Source of the DNA: Hyphomicrobium_A sp964493785
GTDB taxonomy: Bacteria; Pseudomonadota; Alphaproteobacteria; Rhizobiales; Hyphomicrobiaceae
Reading direction: 5' to 3'
Length of the DNA stretch: 64,000 bases
NCBI GenBank assembly: GCA_964493785.1
Contig: CAZBPM010000014.1
Span: forward strand, 57,897-121,896
Positions 9,265-19,810 of this stretch are shown here, one piece after another (positions within the stretch are counted from its first letter, which is position 1; every line of letters starts with the position of its first letter). The position numbers were made by a program, and so were the translations under genes. The notes below the pieces were generated by a model that saw only the letters and a list, made by a program, of their open reading frames with translations, did not search any database and had not been told where the DNA came from.

Positions 9265-11126
9265 TGGCGAAGATCGAGGAGGCACGACTGGTTTTGAAGC
9301 CTGAAATGCTCACCCGCTTCGTCACTTACGCGTTCACAGCACTTGCCATCGCCGCCGGGGCTTTTGCTTCCGGCGGCTTTGCCAGCCCGGCAATGGCCGA
9401 GTCACGTCATGGGCTGTCGGCGTTCGGGGATCTCAAATACCCCGCCGGCTTCAAGCACTTCGAATACGTCAATCCCGTTGCGCCCAAGGGCGGCCGGCTG
9501 GCGATGATCGGCACCGCCGGGCGGACGACCTTCGACAGCTTCAACAACTTCATCCTGAAGGGCGACAGCGCGCAGGGCCTCGAATACCTCTACGACAGCC
9601 TGATGACGCGCGCGCTGGACGAGCCCGACGCTGTCTATGGTCTCATTGCCGAAAGCGCCGAGCTCGCGCCGGATAAGAAGTCCGTCGTCTTCAAGCTGCG
9701 TCCGCAGGCCAAGTTCGCAGACGGCACGCCGGTCACGGCGGAGGATGTCGTCTTCTCCTTCAACGCGCTGAAGGAGAAAGGTCATCCCAACTATATGCTG
9801 ACGCTGCGCGACGTGGAGAAGGCCGAGGCGGTCGATCCGCTGACGGTGCGTTACACGTTCAAAGGCGATCTCGTTCGCGACCTGCCGCTGGTCGTGGCAG
9901 AACTTCCGGTGCTGCCGAAAGCCTTCTACGACAAGCAGCCGTTCGACCAGACGTTCATGACAAAGCCGCTCGGCTCGGGGCCGTACGCGCTCGCGGACTT
10001 CAAACCGGGGACGTACGTCACGTATAAGCAGCGTCCCGATTATTGGGCGAAGGATTTGCCGGTCAATCGCGGGCGCTTCAACTTCGATGAGCTGCGGTAC
10101 GAATACTACCGCGACCGCACGCTCGAACTGGAAGGCCTCAAAGCCGGCAACTTCGATTATCGCGAGGAGTTCACCTCGATCGATTGGGCGACGGGGTACG
10201 ACATTGCGGCGGTGAGGGAAGGCCGTCTGGTACGCGAGACCCTGCCCGACGGACGGCCGTCCGGAGCGCAAGGCTTCTTCCTCAATCTCAGGCGCGACAA
10301 GTTCAAAGACCCTCGCGTGCGCAAGGCGCTGGATCTGGCGTTCGATTTCGAGTGGTCGAACAAGAACCTGTTCTTCGAACTCTACACGCGCACGCAGAGC
10401 TATTTCGAGAACTCGGAGATGAAGGCCAAAGGCCCGCCGAGCGCCGAGGAACTGGTCCTGCTGGAGCCCTACCGCAGCCAGTTGCCGCCGGAAGTCTTCG
10501 GCGAGCCGTATAGCCCTCCGGTCACGAATGGGTCCGGCCGAGACCGCGAGAACCTAAAGCAGGCGAGCGAACTGCTCGCGGCGGCCGGATACGGCCCCGG
10601 GGCTAAGCCTCTCGACATCGAGATTCTCATCTTCGAGAAGGGCTTCGAGCGGATCATTTTGCCGTATATCGCCAATCTGAAGCGCATCGGCGTCAATGCA
10701 AACCTCAGGATGGTCGATCCTGCGCAGTACGAGCGGCGGCTCAAGAGCTTCGATTTCGATATGGCGATCCAGCGCTACTCATTGCGGCTGACGCCGGGTG
10801 TGGAAGTGAAGTCCTACTGGGGCTCGGACGCCGCCAAGATGGACGGCAGCTTCAATCTGTCGGGGATCTCGGACCCCGTGGTCGACGCCATGCTCACCAA
10901 GATGATAGAAGCGAAGTCGCGGCCCGAACTGGTGACGGCTGCGCGTGCGCTCGATCGCGTACTGCGTGCCGGAAACTATTGGGTGCCGCAGTGGTATAAA
11001 CCCGTGCATTCCATCGCCTACTGGAACAAGTATTCGCGTCCAGCGATTGCGCCGAAGTACGATGAGGGCGTGATCGAAACTTGGTGGTTCGATCCCGATA
11101 AAGCAGCCAAGCTGAAGCAGAATTGA
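9264..11126 (+). CDS. yejA: Peptide ABC transporter substrate-binding protein (YejA-like), copy 2
   Basis: Second SBP_bac_5-type periplasmic binding protein, 620 residues from the ATG at 9264, which overlaps the stop of copy 1. An internal ATG at 9306 (MLTRFVTYAF) would give a more compact signal peptide and is a real alternative. It shares with copy 1 the blocks HFEYVNPVAPKGG, YDSLMTRALDEP, GSGPYALADF and VPQWY, clear paralogy with many substitutions. Translational overlap suggests both are made together and may widen the peptide range of a single transporter. The permease gene begins 10 bases after its stop. Confidence 0.92.
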   Translation: MAKIEEARLVLKPEMLTRFVTYAFTALAIAAGAFASGGFASPAMAESRHGLSAFGDLKYPAGFKHFEYVNPVAPKGGRLAMIGTAGRTTFDSFNNFILKGDSAQGLEYLYDSLMTRALDEPDAVYGLIAESAELAPDKKSVVFKLRPQAKFADGTPVTAEDVVFSFNALKEKGHPNYMLTLRDVEKAEAVDPLTVRYTFKGDLVRDLPLVVAELPVLPKAFYDKQPFDQTFMTKPLGSGPYALADFKPGTYVTYKQRPDYWAKDLPVNRGRFNFDELRYEYYRDRTLELEGLKAGNFDYREEFTSIDWATGYDIAAVREGRLVRETLPDGRPSGAQGFFLNLRRDKFKDPRVRKALDLAFDFEWSNKNLFFELYTRTQSYFENSEMKAKGPPSAEELVLLEPYRSQLPPEVFGEPYSPPVTNGSGRDRENLKQASELLAAAGYGPGAKPLDIEILIFEKGFERIILPYIANLKRIGVNANLRMVDPAQYERRLKSFDFDMAIQRYSLRLTPGVEVKSYWGSDAAKMDGSFNLSGISDPVVDAMLTKMIEAKSRPELVTAARALDRVLRAGNYWVPQWYKPVHSIAYWNKYSRPAIAPKYDEGVIETWWFDPDKAAKLKQN

Positions 11127-11136
11127 GCTCCGCCAT

Positions 11137-12255
11137 ATGGCCGCCTACCTTCTGAAGCGCCTGTTGCTCATCATCCCGACGCTGTTCGGCATCATGCTGA
11201 TCAGCTTCGGGATCATCCAGTTCGCACCCGGTGGGCCGGTCGATCGCATCATCGCGCAGCTGACGGGGCATGATTCATCCATCGTCTCTCGCATCGGCGG
11301 GGGCGGCGGAGAGACGCTATCGGGGGGAAGCCAGACGGCCCTGGGCCAGGGCGCGGCAGACTCTGTCACCTCGAAGTATCGTGGTGCCCAGGGCCTCGAC
11401 CCAGAATTCATCAAGAGCCTCGAGAAGCAGTTCGGCTTCGACAAGCCGGCTTACGAGCGCTTTCTGCTGATGATGAAGAACTATCTCACCTTCAATTTCG
11501 GCAAGAGCTACTTCCGCGACACGTCGGTGCTCCAGCTCATCAAGGAGAAGCTGCCGGTCTCGATCTCGCTCGGGCTGTGGATGATGCTGATCTCGTACAT
11601 GATCTCCATCCCGCTCGGCATCCGGAAGGCGGTGCGCGACGGCGAGCCATTCGACACGTGGTCGAGTACCGTACTCGTGGTGGCATATGCCGTGCCGGGC
11701 TTCCTGTTCGCGGTGCTGCTGCTGGTGCTGTTCGCGGGCAGCTCGTTCGTTCAGTGGTTCCCCTCGCGCGGGCTGACGTCGGACAACTGGGACCAGCTTT
11801 CGCTGTTCGGTAAGGTCGTCGACTATTTCTGGCATCTGACGCTGCCGCTCATCGCGATGTCGCTCACGGCATTCACGACGATGACGTTCCTGACCAAGAA
11901 TTCGTTCCTCGATGAAATCCGCAAGCAGTACGTGATGACGGCGCGGGCCAAGGGACTGACCGAGAGCCGCGTCCTTTACGGCCACGTGTTCCGCAACGCG
12001 ATGCTGCTGATCATTGCAGGGTTCCCCGGCGCGTTCATATCGGCGTTCTTTGCGGGCGCGCTGCTTATCGAGACAATATTCTCGCTCGACGGCCTGGGGC
12101 TGTTGTCGTTCGAGTCCATCGAAAAGCGGGACTATCCCGTGGTGTTCGCCACGCTGTGGATCTTCTCGCTGCTCGGGCTCGTGCTCAACCTCGTGTCGGA
12201 CTTCGTCTACACGATCGTCGACCCGCGCATCGACTTCGAGAGCCGGGAGGTCTAG
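11137..12255 (+). CDS. yejB: Peptide ABC transporter permease (YejB-like)
   Basis: Inner-membrane subunit of a peptide importer, 372 residues. It starts with the usual MAAYLLKRLLLIIPTLFGI first transmembrane helix. A periplasmic loop rich in Gly and Ser (about residues 45-80) follows, then five more predicted helices. The cytoplasmic EAA-type coupling segment is TARAKGLTESRVLYGHVFRN. The C-terminus DPRIDFESREV is typical of the YejB/DppB family. It is fourth position-wise in a tightly packed import operon, with yejE beginning 5 bases after its stop. Confidence 0.93.
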   Translation: MAAYLLKRLLLIIPTLFGIMLISFGIIQFAPGGPVDRIIAQLTGHDSSIVSRIGGGGGETLSGGSQTALGQGAADSVTSKYRGAQGLDPEFIKSLEKQFGFDKPAYERFLLMMKNYLTFNFGKSYFRDTSVLQLIKEKLPVSISLGLWMMLISYMISIPLGIRKAVRDGEPFDTWSSTVLVVAYAVPGFLFAVLLLVLFAGSSFVQWFPSRGLTSDNWDQLSLFGKVVDYFWHLTLPLIAMSLTAFTTMTFLTKNSFLDEIRKQYVMTARAKGLTESRVLYGHVFRNAMLLIIAGFPGAFISAFFAGALLIETIFSLDGLGLLSFESIEKRDYPVVFATLWIFSLLGLVLNLVSDFVYTIVDPRIDFESREV

Positions 12256-12260
12256 CCAGA

Positions 12261-13490
12261 ATGGACGACCTCAGGGCTCTGGAGACACCGCTCCCCCAAT
12301 CACAGCCGCCACCCGAGGAAGAGCATCGGCAAACGATGCCATCGTGGCTGCGACGGCGGATGCCATCGGCTGAGAACATCAGCCCGCTCAACCAGCGACG
12401 GCTTGCCAACTTCAAGGCCAACCGGCGCGGCTTGTGGAGCCTGCGCATCTTTCTCGCCCTGTTCGCCGTGTCGCTATTCGCAGAGTTTGTCGCCAACGAT
12501 AAGCCGCTGCTCGTCAGCTACAAGGGCGAATGGCTGTTCCCTTCGCTCGTCGACTACCCGGAGTCGAAGTTCGGCGGCTTCCTCGCCGTCACTGACTACA
12601 AAGATCCCGTCAACATCGACGAGATCAATGCCAACGGCTGGGCGATTTGGCCGCCGATCCGCTACTCCTACGACACGATCAACAAGGACTACCCAGGCCG
12701 CAAATCGCGCGACGGGGAAATCTGCCTCGGGTATCCGGCTCCGCCGCCGTGGGCGACGAGCGCGCCGCTGTGCGAAGCGCCACCGGACCAGCTCGCGCGA
12801 TTCAATGCGCTCGGCAACACCAATTGGCTGGGGCTCGACGACCAGGGCCGGGACGTCGTCGCGCGCGTGATCTACGGCTTCCGTGTGTCGGTGCTGTTCG
12901 GGCTGCTGCTGGCGGTGATCTCGGCGGCGATCGGCGTGACCGCGGGCGCGGTGCAGGGCTACTTCGGCGGCAAGACCGATCTCATTTTCCAGCGCTTCTT
13001 AGAGATCTGGTCGTCGGTGCCGTCGCTGTTCGTGCTCATCATCATCTCGTCGGTTCTGGTGCCCGGCTTCTGGACGCTGCTCGGCATCCTGCTGCTGTTC
13101 GAGTGGGTGAACCTCGTCGGCGTGGTGCGGGCGGAGTTCCTGCGCGCCCGCAACTTCGAATACGTGAAGGCGGCGCGAGCGCTCGGGCTGTCGCATCGCA
13201 AGATCATGCTCAAGCATATGCTGCCCAACGCGATGGTAGCGACGCTGACCTTCCTGCCGTTCCAGCTGTCGGGCGCGGTGGCGGCGCTGACGGCGCTCGA
13301 CTTCCTCGGGCTCGGACTGCCGCCGGGCTCGCCCTCGCTGGGCGAACTGCTGTTGCAGGGCAAGCGACATCTCGAGGCGCCGTGGCTCGGCCTCACCGGG
13401 TTCTTCTCGGTGGCGATCATGCTGTCGCTGTTCATTTTCATCGGCGAGGCCGTGCGCGATGCGCTCGACCCCCGCAAGACGTTCCGCTAG
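12261..13490 (+). CDS. yejE: Peptide ABC transporter permease (YejE-like)
   Basis: Second inner-membrane subunit, 409 residues, DppC/YejE type. The ATG at 12261 opens MDDLRALETP; a Pro-rich cytoplasmic tail precedes the first helix (about residues 55-75). As in other YejE proteins, a long periplasmic insert separates helix 1 from the core. The insert includes LFPSLVDYPESKFGG and NTNWLGLDDQGRDV. The EAA loop is VKAARALGLSHRKIMLKHML. The protein ends ALDPRKTFR, 9 bases before yejF. Together with yejB it forms the translocation pore. Confidence 0.93.
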   Translation: MDDLRALETPLPQSQPPPEEEHRQTMPSWLRRRMPSAENISPLNQRRLANFKANRRGLWSLRIFLALFAVSLFAEFVANDKPLLVSYKGEWLFPSLVDYPESKFGGFLAVTDYKDPVNIDEINANGWAIWPPIRYSYDTINKDYPGRKSRDGEICLGYPAPPPWATSAPLCEAPPDQLARFNALGNTNWLGLDDQGRDVVARVIYGFRVSVLFGLLLAVISAAIGVTAGAVQGYFGGKTDLIFQRFLEIWSSVPSLFVLIIISSVLVPGFWTLLGILLLFEWVNLVGVVRAEFLRARNFEYVKAARALGLSHRKIMLKHMLPNAMVATLTFLPFQLSGAVAALTALDFLGLGLPPGSPSLGELLLQGKRHLEAPWLGLTGFFSVAIMLSLFIFIGEAVRDALDPRKTFR

Positions 13491-13499
13491 GGGGCCGCG

Positions 13500-15134
<1,635 letters not shown>

Positions 15135-15160
15135 CAAAAGCAGCATCGGGAGGCTCGAAC

Positions 15161-15802
15161 ATGTCTGACACAGGTCAACCCAGGCTGAAGCTCTACCACG
15201 CAGCGCCATCGCGCGCGTCGACGGCGATGTGGATGCTGGAGGAGGTCGGCGAGCCGTACGCGCTCGAGCTGCTCAATCTCAAGAACGGCGATCAGCGCAA
15301 GCCCGCCTATCTTGCGCTCAACCCGATGGGGAAGGTGCCGACGCTGGTCGACGGCGCCACGGTCGTGTGGGAAGTGTCTGCCATCTGCTGCTATCTCGCC
15401 GACGCATATCCGAAGGCGGGACTGGCGCCGGCGGTGCACAACCCCAACCGCGGGCCCTATCTAAAGTGGCTGTTCTATTCGCCAAGTTGCATCGAGCCGG
15501 CGATGATCGACAAGGCGGCCAATAGACCGCCCGTTTCCAGGACGATGGCCGGCTGGGCCGACTTCGACACCGTGATTTCGGTGCTGCGCGATGCAACGGC
15601 GAATGCTTCGCCGTATCTGCTGGGCGAAAACTTCTCCGCGGCCGACGTGGTGGTCGGCTCGACGCTGCGTTGGGGCATGCAGTTCAAGCTGTTGCCGGAA
15701 CTGCCGGAAATGGTCGCCTACGTCGATCGCCTGAAGCAGAGACCAGCGTTGCAGCGGCAGCTTGCGCGCGATCAGGAAATTGCACAGCGGACGAGCGCAT
15801 GA
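15161..15802 (+). CDS. Glutathione S-transferase family protein
   Basis: A 213-residue soluble GST with an N-terminal thioredoxin-like domain (residues 1-80) and an all-helical C-terminal domain. The N-terminal domain shows KLYHAAPSRAS at the glutathione site, the cis-Pro motif GKVPTLV and WEVSAICCYLADAYP. The C-terminal domain has the N-capping box region GENFSAADVVVG. The ATG at 15161 is preceded by GGGAGG at 8 bases. Substrate unknown. It follows the peptide importer on the same strand, which may be chance. Confidence 0.88.
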   Translation: MSDTGQPRLKLYHAAPSRASTAMWMLEEVGEPYALELLNLKNGDQRKPAYLALNPMGKVPTLVDGATVVWEVSAICCYLADAYPKAGLAPAVHNPNRGPYLKWLFYSPSCIEPAMIDKAANRPPVSRTMAGWADFDTVISVLRDATANASPYLLGENFSAADVVVGSTLRWGMQFKLLPELPEMVAYVDRLKQRPALQRQLARDQEIAQRTSA

Positions 15803-15868
15803 AAGCGGTTCCGCTGCGGGCCCCTTTGCGGCATCGTGGTGGGATGTCGCGCTCAACCCGCTGGTCAA

Positions 15869-16336
15869 ATGCTGCCTGACGATGTCTTCCGCTCCAGGCT
15901 ACAGTCTACGGTGACCGCCCTGCGCTACTGGGCGCCCTCGGTCGCTGATGCTGCTCGTCTCGAGGAAACGGAATCAAGCGACTATTGGCGGATCAACGTC
16001 GCGCCCATGGTGGCGGCCGCGTGCCCGTTCGAGCTGATACTGCACGCCGATCAGCGTTACGATCTGGCCGTCGCTGACGAGGTGTACGAGAACCGGCCGA
16101 TCGAATCGTTCGATTGGATCGTCCCGTTCGCCAATGCCGTCGCTGACGGAGAGATCGTGCAACGGCGGTGGATCAGCCGGCTGACGGGCCTAGAACGCTC
16201 GGTCGAAACGGTGGTTATGCTGGGCGGCGGTGCCATTTGGCGCGAGGGCCGCGGTGAGCTGCCATCGAGGATGCCGACGCTGGACGATGACGGCACCGAG
16301 CTGCGCGAGAAGCGGTTTTTGCCTTATCGGCGTTAG
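15869..16336 (+). CDS. Hypothetical protein
   Basis: An open frame with coding-like composition, 155 residues from ATG 15869; a GTG at 15836 would add 11 residues. No signal peptide or membrane helix. I recognise no domain. The protein is acidic in the middle (HADQRYDLAVADEVYENR) and has two Trp-containing segments, YWRINVAPM and FDWIVPFA. The C-terminus LREKRFLPYRR is basic. It follows the GST gene on the same strand and is followed by a dispersed repeat and a hairpin, so it probably ends that transcription unit. Likely real, function unknown. Confidence 0.6.
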   Translation: MLPDDVFRSRLQSTVTALRYWAPSVADAARLEETESSDYWRINVAPMVAAACPFELILHADQRYDLAVADEVYENRPIESFDWIVPFANAVADGEIVQRRWISRLTGLERSVETVVMLGGGAIWREGRGELPSRMPTLDDDGTELREKRFLPYRR

Positions 16337-16443
16337 TTTTTCTGACACGAGCTGATGGAAGCTTTGCTTGCGGCCGATGTTGCGCGAGTGGATGTCCGCG
16401 CCATAAGGCGCGGCGCCCCTTGGGCGCCTGCGGCTTCGCGGCT
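16337..16443 (+). repeat. Dispersed hairpin repeat, copy A
   Basis: One of four related intergenic elements (others at 61675, 63694 and 63821), all in the same orientation. It starts with a T-run and TGACACGAGCTGATGGAAGC, passes through TTGCGCGAG, then two hairpins. These are CCGCGCC-ATAA-GGCGCGG and GCGCCC-CTT-GGGCGC; a third, GCG-GCTT-CGC, is shortened. It begins at the stop codon of the upstream unknown gene. Confidence 0.75.
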
Positions 16444-16466
16444 AGAGTGACGTTGTGCCCTAGTCC

Positions 16467-16485
16467 GGGCGAGCGGAACTCGCCC
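16467..16485. terminator. Hairpin between convergent genes
   Basis: Arms GGGCGAG (16467-16473) and CTCGCCC (16479-16485) with a 5-base loop, placed between the converging ends of the unknown gene and the NlpC/P60 gene. There is no clear T-run on either side, so its role as terminator is a guess from position. Confidence 0.35.
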
Positions 16486-16510
16486 ATGGCAAGGGCGAGT
16501 ATCGCTTGCG

Positions 16511-17425
16511 TCAGGTCGTGGTTTTGGCGGGGAGGCGCTTAACAGCTGCGATCTCGGCGCCGAGCTTGGCGATGCGTTCGATCGCTTCTGGGAGCGTCTC
16601 GGCGGCGACCTGCATGTGATGAGCATTCGCGTGCACGAGCGTGATGCTGTCGGCCATGATGCCAACGTGGCCCTTCCAGTAGATCAGGTCGCCGCGCTGC
16701 ATTCCTTCGAGCACGTCGGGAATCTCGACCTCGGTGCCAAGTTCGGCCTGCTGCATATCGGTGTCGCGCGGCGATGCGATGCCGGCCGCGGCGAGCGACA
16801 TCTGCACCAGCCCTGAGCAGTCGATGCCAAGCCGGGTGCGGCCGCCCCAGAGGTACGGCGTGCCGATGAAGCGCTCGGCGATCTCGACGAAGTCGGGCGC
16901 GTTGCGTCCGATCTCTGCCACATGCCGGGTGACTACGAAGCCGCCGCCCTTCAACATGACGAAACGCTCGTCGCCCTCGACGACGCAGATTTCCGCGTTG
17001 ATGCTCAAGTGCATCAGGGGCGGAGATTTGATGTCCGGCACGGGATAAACAAACGTGCCGAGCGAGCGCACGCGATGGGTCGGTTTGTCGATTTGCGGCG
17101 ACAGCGCCTCGGCCGGCACGTAGCCGACGTATTGATCGCGATCGAGTTGGATCCAGGCCCAACCGTCGCGCTCGTCGTAGACGGTGACCTGCTCGCCGAA
17201 CAGAGCCTCTGTCTCGAAGCCGTACTTCGGGGCGGGACGGCTGCGCAGCGGAACCGAGGCGCGGCTCACCTGAGCGGGGAAACCCTCAACGTAGTCGGGC
17301 GCGCTGACGCGGCCGTAAAGGCTTTTAGCGGCAAGGTCGATCCGGAAAGCGTTGCGGCGCGGGTCGAGGCGTTGGGCAGCAGGGGCCGGCGCCTCACGCT
17401 TTGCATCGGCGTCGACTTCGCTCAT
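16511..17425 (-). CDS. NlpC/P60 family peptidoglycan hydrolase with SH3-like domain
   Basis: A 304-residue cysteine peptidase predicted to cut stem peptides of peptidoglycan (C40 family). An SH3-like segment around residues 45-160 (PLRSRPAPKYGFETEALFGE, YVGYVPAEAL) precedes the catalytic domain. Catalytic Cys203 lies in IDCSGLVQ, the active-site His in KGHVGIM, and a third polar residue in the HANAHH region. There is no signal peptide. It overlaps the aminopeptidase gene by 4 bases (ATGA), so the two are translationally coupled. Together they suggest a role in degrading muropeptides or peptides in the cytoplasm. Confidence 0.92.
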   Translation of the reverse strand: MSEVDADAKREAPAPAAQRLDPRRNAFRIDLAAKSLYGRVSAPDYVEGFPAQVSRASVPLRSRPAPKYGFETEALFGEQVTVYDERDGWAWIQLDRDQYVGYVPAEALSPQIDKPTHRVRSLGTFVYPVPDIKSPPLMHLSINAEICVVEGDERFVMLKGGGFVVTRHVAEIGRNAPDFVEIAERFIGTPYLWGGRTRLGIDCSGLVQMSLAAAGIASPRDTDMQQAELGTEVEIPDVLEGMQRGDLIYWKGHVGIMADSITLVHANAHHMQVAAETLPEAIERIAKLGAEIAAVKRLPAKTTT

Positions 17426-18906
17426 CGGCAGGCCTCCTTAGCCAGAGTGGCGAAGAGCGCACGGGCGGCCTGCGGCTCGCCGCCGCGCGGACCGAGTGGT
17501 CCGGTTGTCGGACGCCAACCGAAGATGTCGAAGTGCGCGAAGCGCTGTGCGCGCGGCGCGAACCGTCTCAGAAACAGCGCGGCAGTGATCGAGCCTGCCA
17601 TCGGTGCATCCCATACGTTGTTCATGTCAGCCACGGGGCTATCGAGCTTGGCATCGTAGCCGGGCCAGAGCGGAAGGCGCCACACCGGATCGCCGATCGA
17701 CGCGGATGTCGACAACATTTCAGCGGCGAAGGCGTCATCGTTGGTGAACATGGCGGGAAGGTCGGGGCCCAACGCCACCCGGGCAGCGCCGGTGAGCGTT
17801 GCAAAAACATAGATATTCTGCGGGCTTTCCTCGTCGGCGAGCGAAATGGCGTCGGCCAGGACGAGCCGACCCTCGGCGTCGGTATTGCCGATCTCGACGG
17901 TTGTGCCGGCACGCGAGGTGAGCACGTCGCCGGGGCGGAATGCATCGCCGGAGATGGCGTTCTCGGCGGTCGGGATCAGCACGCGCAAACGCACATTCAG
18001 CTTCTGCGCCATGATGATGCGGGCGAGCGTCAGCACCGCGGCGGAGCCACCCATATCCTTCTTCATCAGCAGCATGCCGCTCGACGGCTTGATATCGAGA
18101 CCGCCGGTGTCGAAGGTAATGCCCTTGCCGACAAGGGTGACGGTGCGCGCGCCCTCCTGCCCCCACGTGAGATCGATGAGACGCGGAGCGCGCGGGCTGG
18201 CGCGGCCGACGGCATGGATCATCGGGAAGTTCTTAGCGAGGAGTTCGTCGCCGGTGGTGACTTCGATGCGTGCGCCGTAACGAGCCGCAAGCTCGCGAGC
18301 GGCGGCTTCGATGTCTGCCGGGCCAAGGTCGGAAGCGGGCGTGTTGATCAGATCACGACCGCGACACACGGCCTCTATCGTGTCGACGGCGAGTGCGCGG
18401 TCGGCCCCGTCAGGAAGGCGCAGGCTGACGTTGCGCGCGCTGGTGCCGGTCTTCGTCTTGTAGCGGCCGTAACGGTAGCTGCCGAGCCCCCAGGCTATGG
18501 CCGCAAGGGTCGGGTCGGATGCGGTCCGGGCAAGGCGGTAGCTGCCGGAAGGAAGGGTTTGCGGAAGCTGACCGAATAGCAGCTCGGATGGCCCGGAAGG
18601 CTCTCCGCAGGAGCCGCCGCCGCCAATGCCGAAGAGAACGGCTGCGATGCTGCCGTCGGGCCCGGGAACAAGCGTCGACTGCTTTGCGCCACCCTTGAAG
18701 CCCATGGCGTTGGCCCAGGTCTTCTGCTCCGGCGAAATGGGCAGATCGTCGACTGAGACATCCTTGCCGACGGCGAAGATCGGGATCTCGAATCCTCCCT
18801 TCCCTTCGGTGAGAAAGATGTCGCTCGTTTCCGTCAGATTGCGCTGCAATGTCTCATCGTTCATCTGCACGTGCTCGCTCTGGCAAGCCTCGACCTGATC
18901 GGGCAT
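17422..18906 (-). CDS. Leucyl aminopeptidase family protein (M17)
   Basis: A zinc/manganese aminopeptidase of up to 494 residues, releasing N-terminal residues from peptides. ATG 18906 is the longest start; ATG 18864 (MNDETLQ) is an alternative with a more usual N-terminus. The M17 metal and catalytic blocks are VGKGITFDTGGLDIKPS, MKKDMGG and NTDAEGRLVLAD. It is transcribed with the NlpC/P60 gene, which overlaps its stop codon. It diverges from a GST gene across 119 bases. Confidence 0.92.
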   Translation of the reverse strand: MPDQVEACQSEHVQMNDETLQRNLTETSDIFLTEGKGGFEIPIFAVGKDVSVDDLPISPEQKTWANAMGFKGGAKQSTLVPGPDGSIAAVLFGIGGGGSCGEPSGPSELLFGQLPQTLPSGSYRLARTASDPTLAAIAWGLGSYRYGRYKTKTGTSARNVSLRLPDGADRALAVDTIEAVCRGRDLINTPASDLGPADIEAAARELAARYGARIEVTTGDELLAKNFPMIHAVGRASPRAPRLIDLTWGQEGARTVTLVGKGITFDTGGLDIKPSSGMLLMKKDMGGSAAVLTLARIIMAQKLNVRLRVLIPTAENAISGDAFRPGDVLTSRAGTTVEIGNTDAEGRLVLADAISLADEESPQNIYVFATLTGAARVALGPDLPAMFTNDDAFAAEMLSTSASIGDPVWRLPLWPGYDAKLDSPVADMNNVWDAPMAGSITAALFLRRFAPRAQRFAHFDIFGWRPTTGPLGPRGGEPQAARALFATLAKEACR

Positions 18907-19025
18907 CTGGATCGTTGCCTCGGCGTGCGTCTTGTCGGAAAACCTGTTCCCGAAAGCCCGCCGAGGGCGCTAGCCCGCTCGACTCGACGGGCACAAGACA
19001 GGATCACAGGGGGCAAGGCAAGAGC

Positions 19026-19688
19026 ATGGCCGAACATCGGTATCGGTTGGTAATCGGGAACAAGAACTGGTCGAGCTGGAGCCTCAGGCCGTGGCTTGCG
19101 ATGCGGCGCCTCGGCCTTCCGTTCGAGGAAATCGACGTTCAGCTCCGCCAGCCGGATACCAAGGCTGAGATTCTCAAAATCAGCCCTTCCGGCATGGTCC
19201 CGCTGCTGATCGACGGCGACCTCCTGGTCTGGGACAGCCTAGCCATTCTTGAGTATCTGGCTGATGCACATCCGGAAAAGGGCCTGTGGCCGGCGGACCG
19301 CAAGGTGCGGGCCCTGGCCCGCTGTGTGGCCGCCGAGATGCATTCGGGCTTCATGCCGCTGCGGCGCAACTGCTCGATGGAGGTTCTGGCGGTCAATCCG
19401 TTGGATCCCGTGCCCGAGGATGTCGAGGCCGACGTGCGCCGGATCATTGCCTTGTGGCGGGACTGCCGGGCCAAGCATGGTCAGGGGGGGCCGTTCCTGT
19501 TCGGCGGCTTCACGGCCGCCGATGCGATGTATGCCCCGGTTGCCTCGCGGTTCCATACCTATCTGCCGGAGCTTCAGAAGTTTGGCGATGACGGGACGGC
19601 GGCGGCGTACGTCGAGACGATCCTGGCCATGCCCGAGATGGCGGAGTGGATCGAAGGAGCACGGAGGCAGGTGGCCGCCACGCAATAG
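19026..19688 (+). CDS. Glutathione S-transferase family protein
   Basis: A 220-residue GST with thioredoxin-like N-terminal domain and helical C-terminal domain. NKNWSSWSLRPWLAM at residues 10-24 contains the likely Ser catalytic region of the zeta/beta-like classes. PSGMVPLLIDG holds the cis-Pro, and WDSLAILEYLAD the glutathione-contacting Asp-Ser turn. GGFTAADAMYAPV is the C-terminal capping motif. It is only distantly like the GST at 15161. The ATG is at 19026; a longer frame reaching back to 18849 overlaps the aminopeptidase promoter region and is unlikely. Confidence 0.9.
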   Translation: MAEHRYRLVIGNKNWSSWSLRPWLAMRRLGLPFEEIDVQLRQPDTKAEILKISPSGMVPLLIDGDLLVWDSLAILEYLADAHPEKGLWPADRKVRALARCVAAEMHSGFMPLRRNCSMEVLAVNPLDPVPEDVEADVRRIIALWRDCRAKHGQGGPFLFGGFTAADAMYAPVASRFHTYLPELQKFGDDGTAAAYVETILAMPEMAEWIEGARRQVAATQ

Positions 19689-19810
19689 CGACGGCGCCAT
19701 TAACGACCTCTTAGCGAGGCTTAATCGTTTATTGAGAAGTGTCTCACAACCTGACGGTCAAAGGACAGAGATTCGGGTTCGCCCGCTCTCGCGCCGTCAG
19801 GGAGACCACG

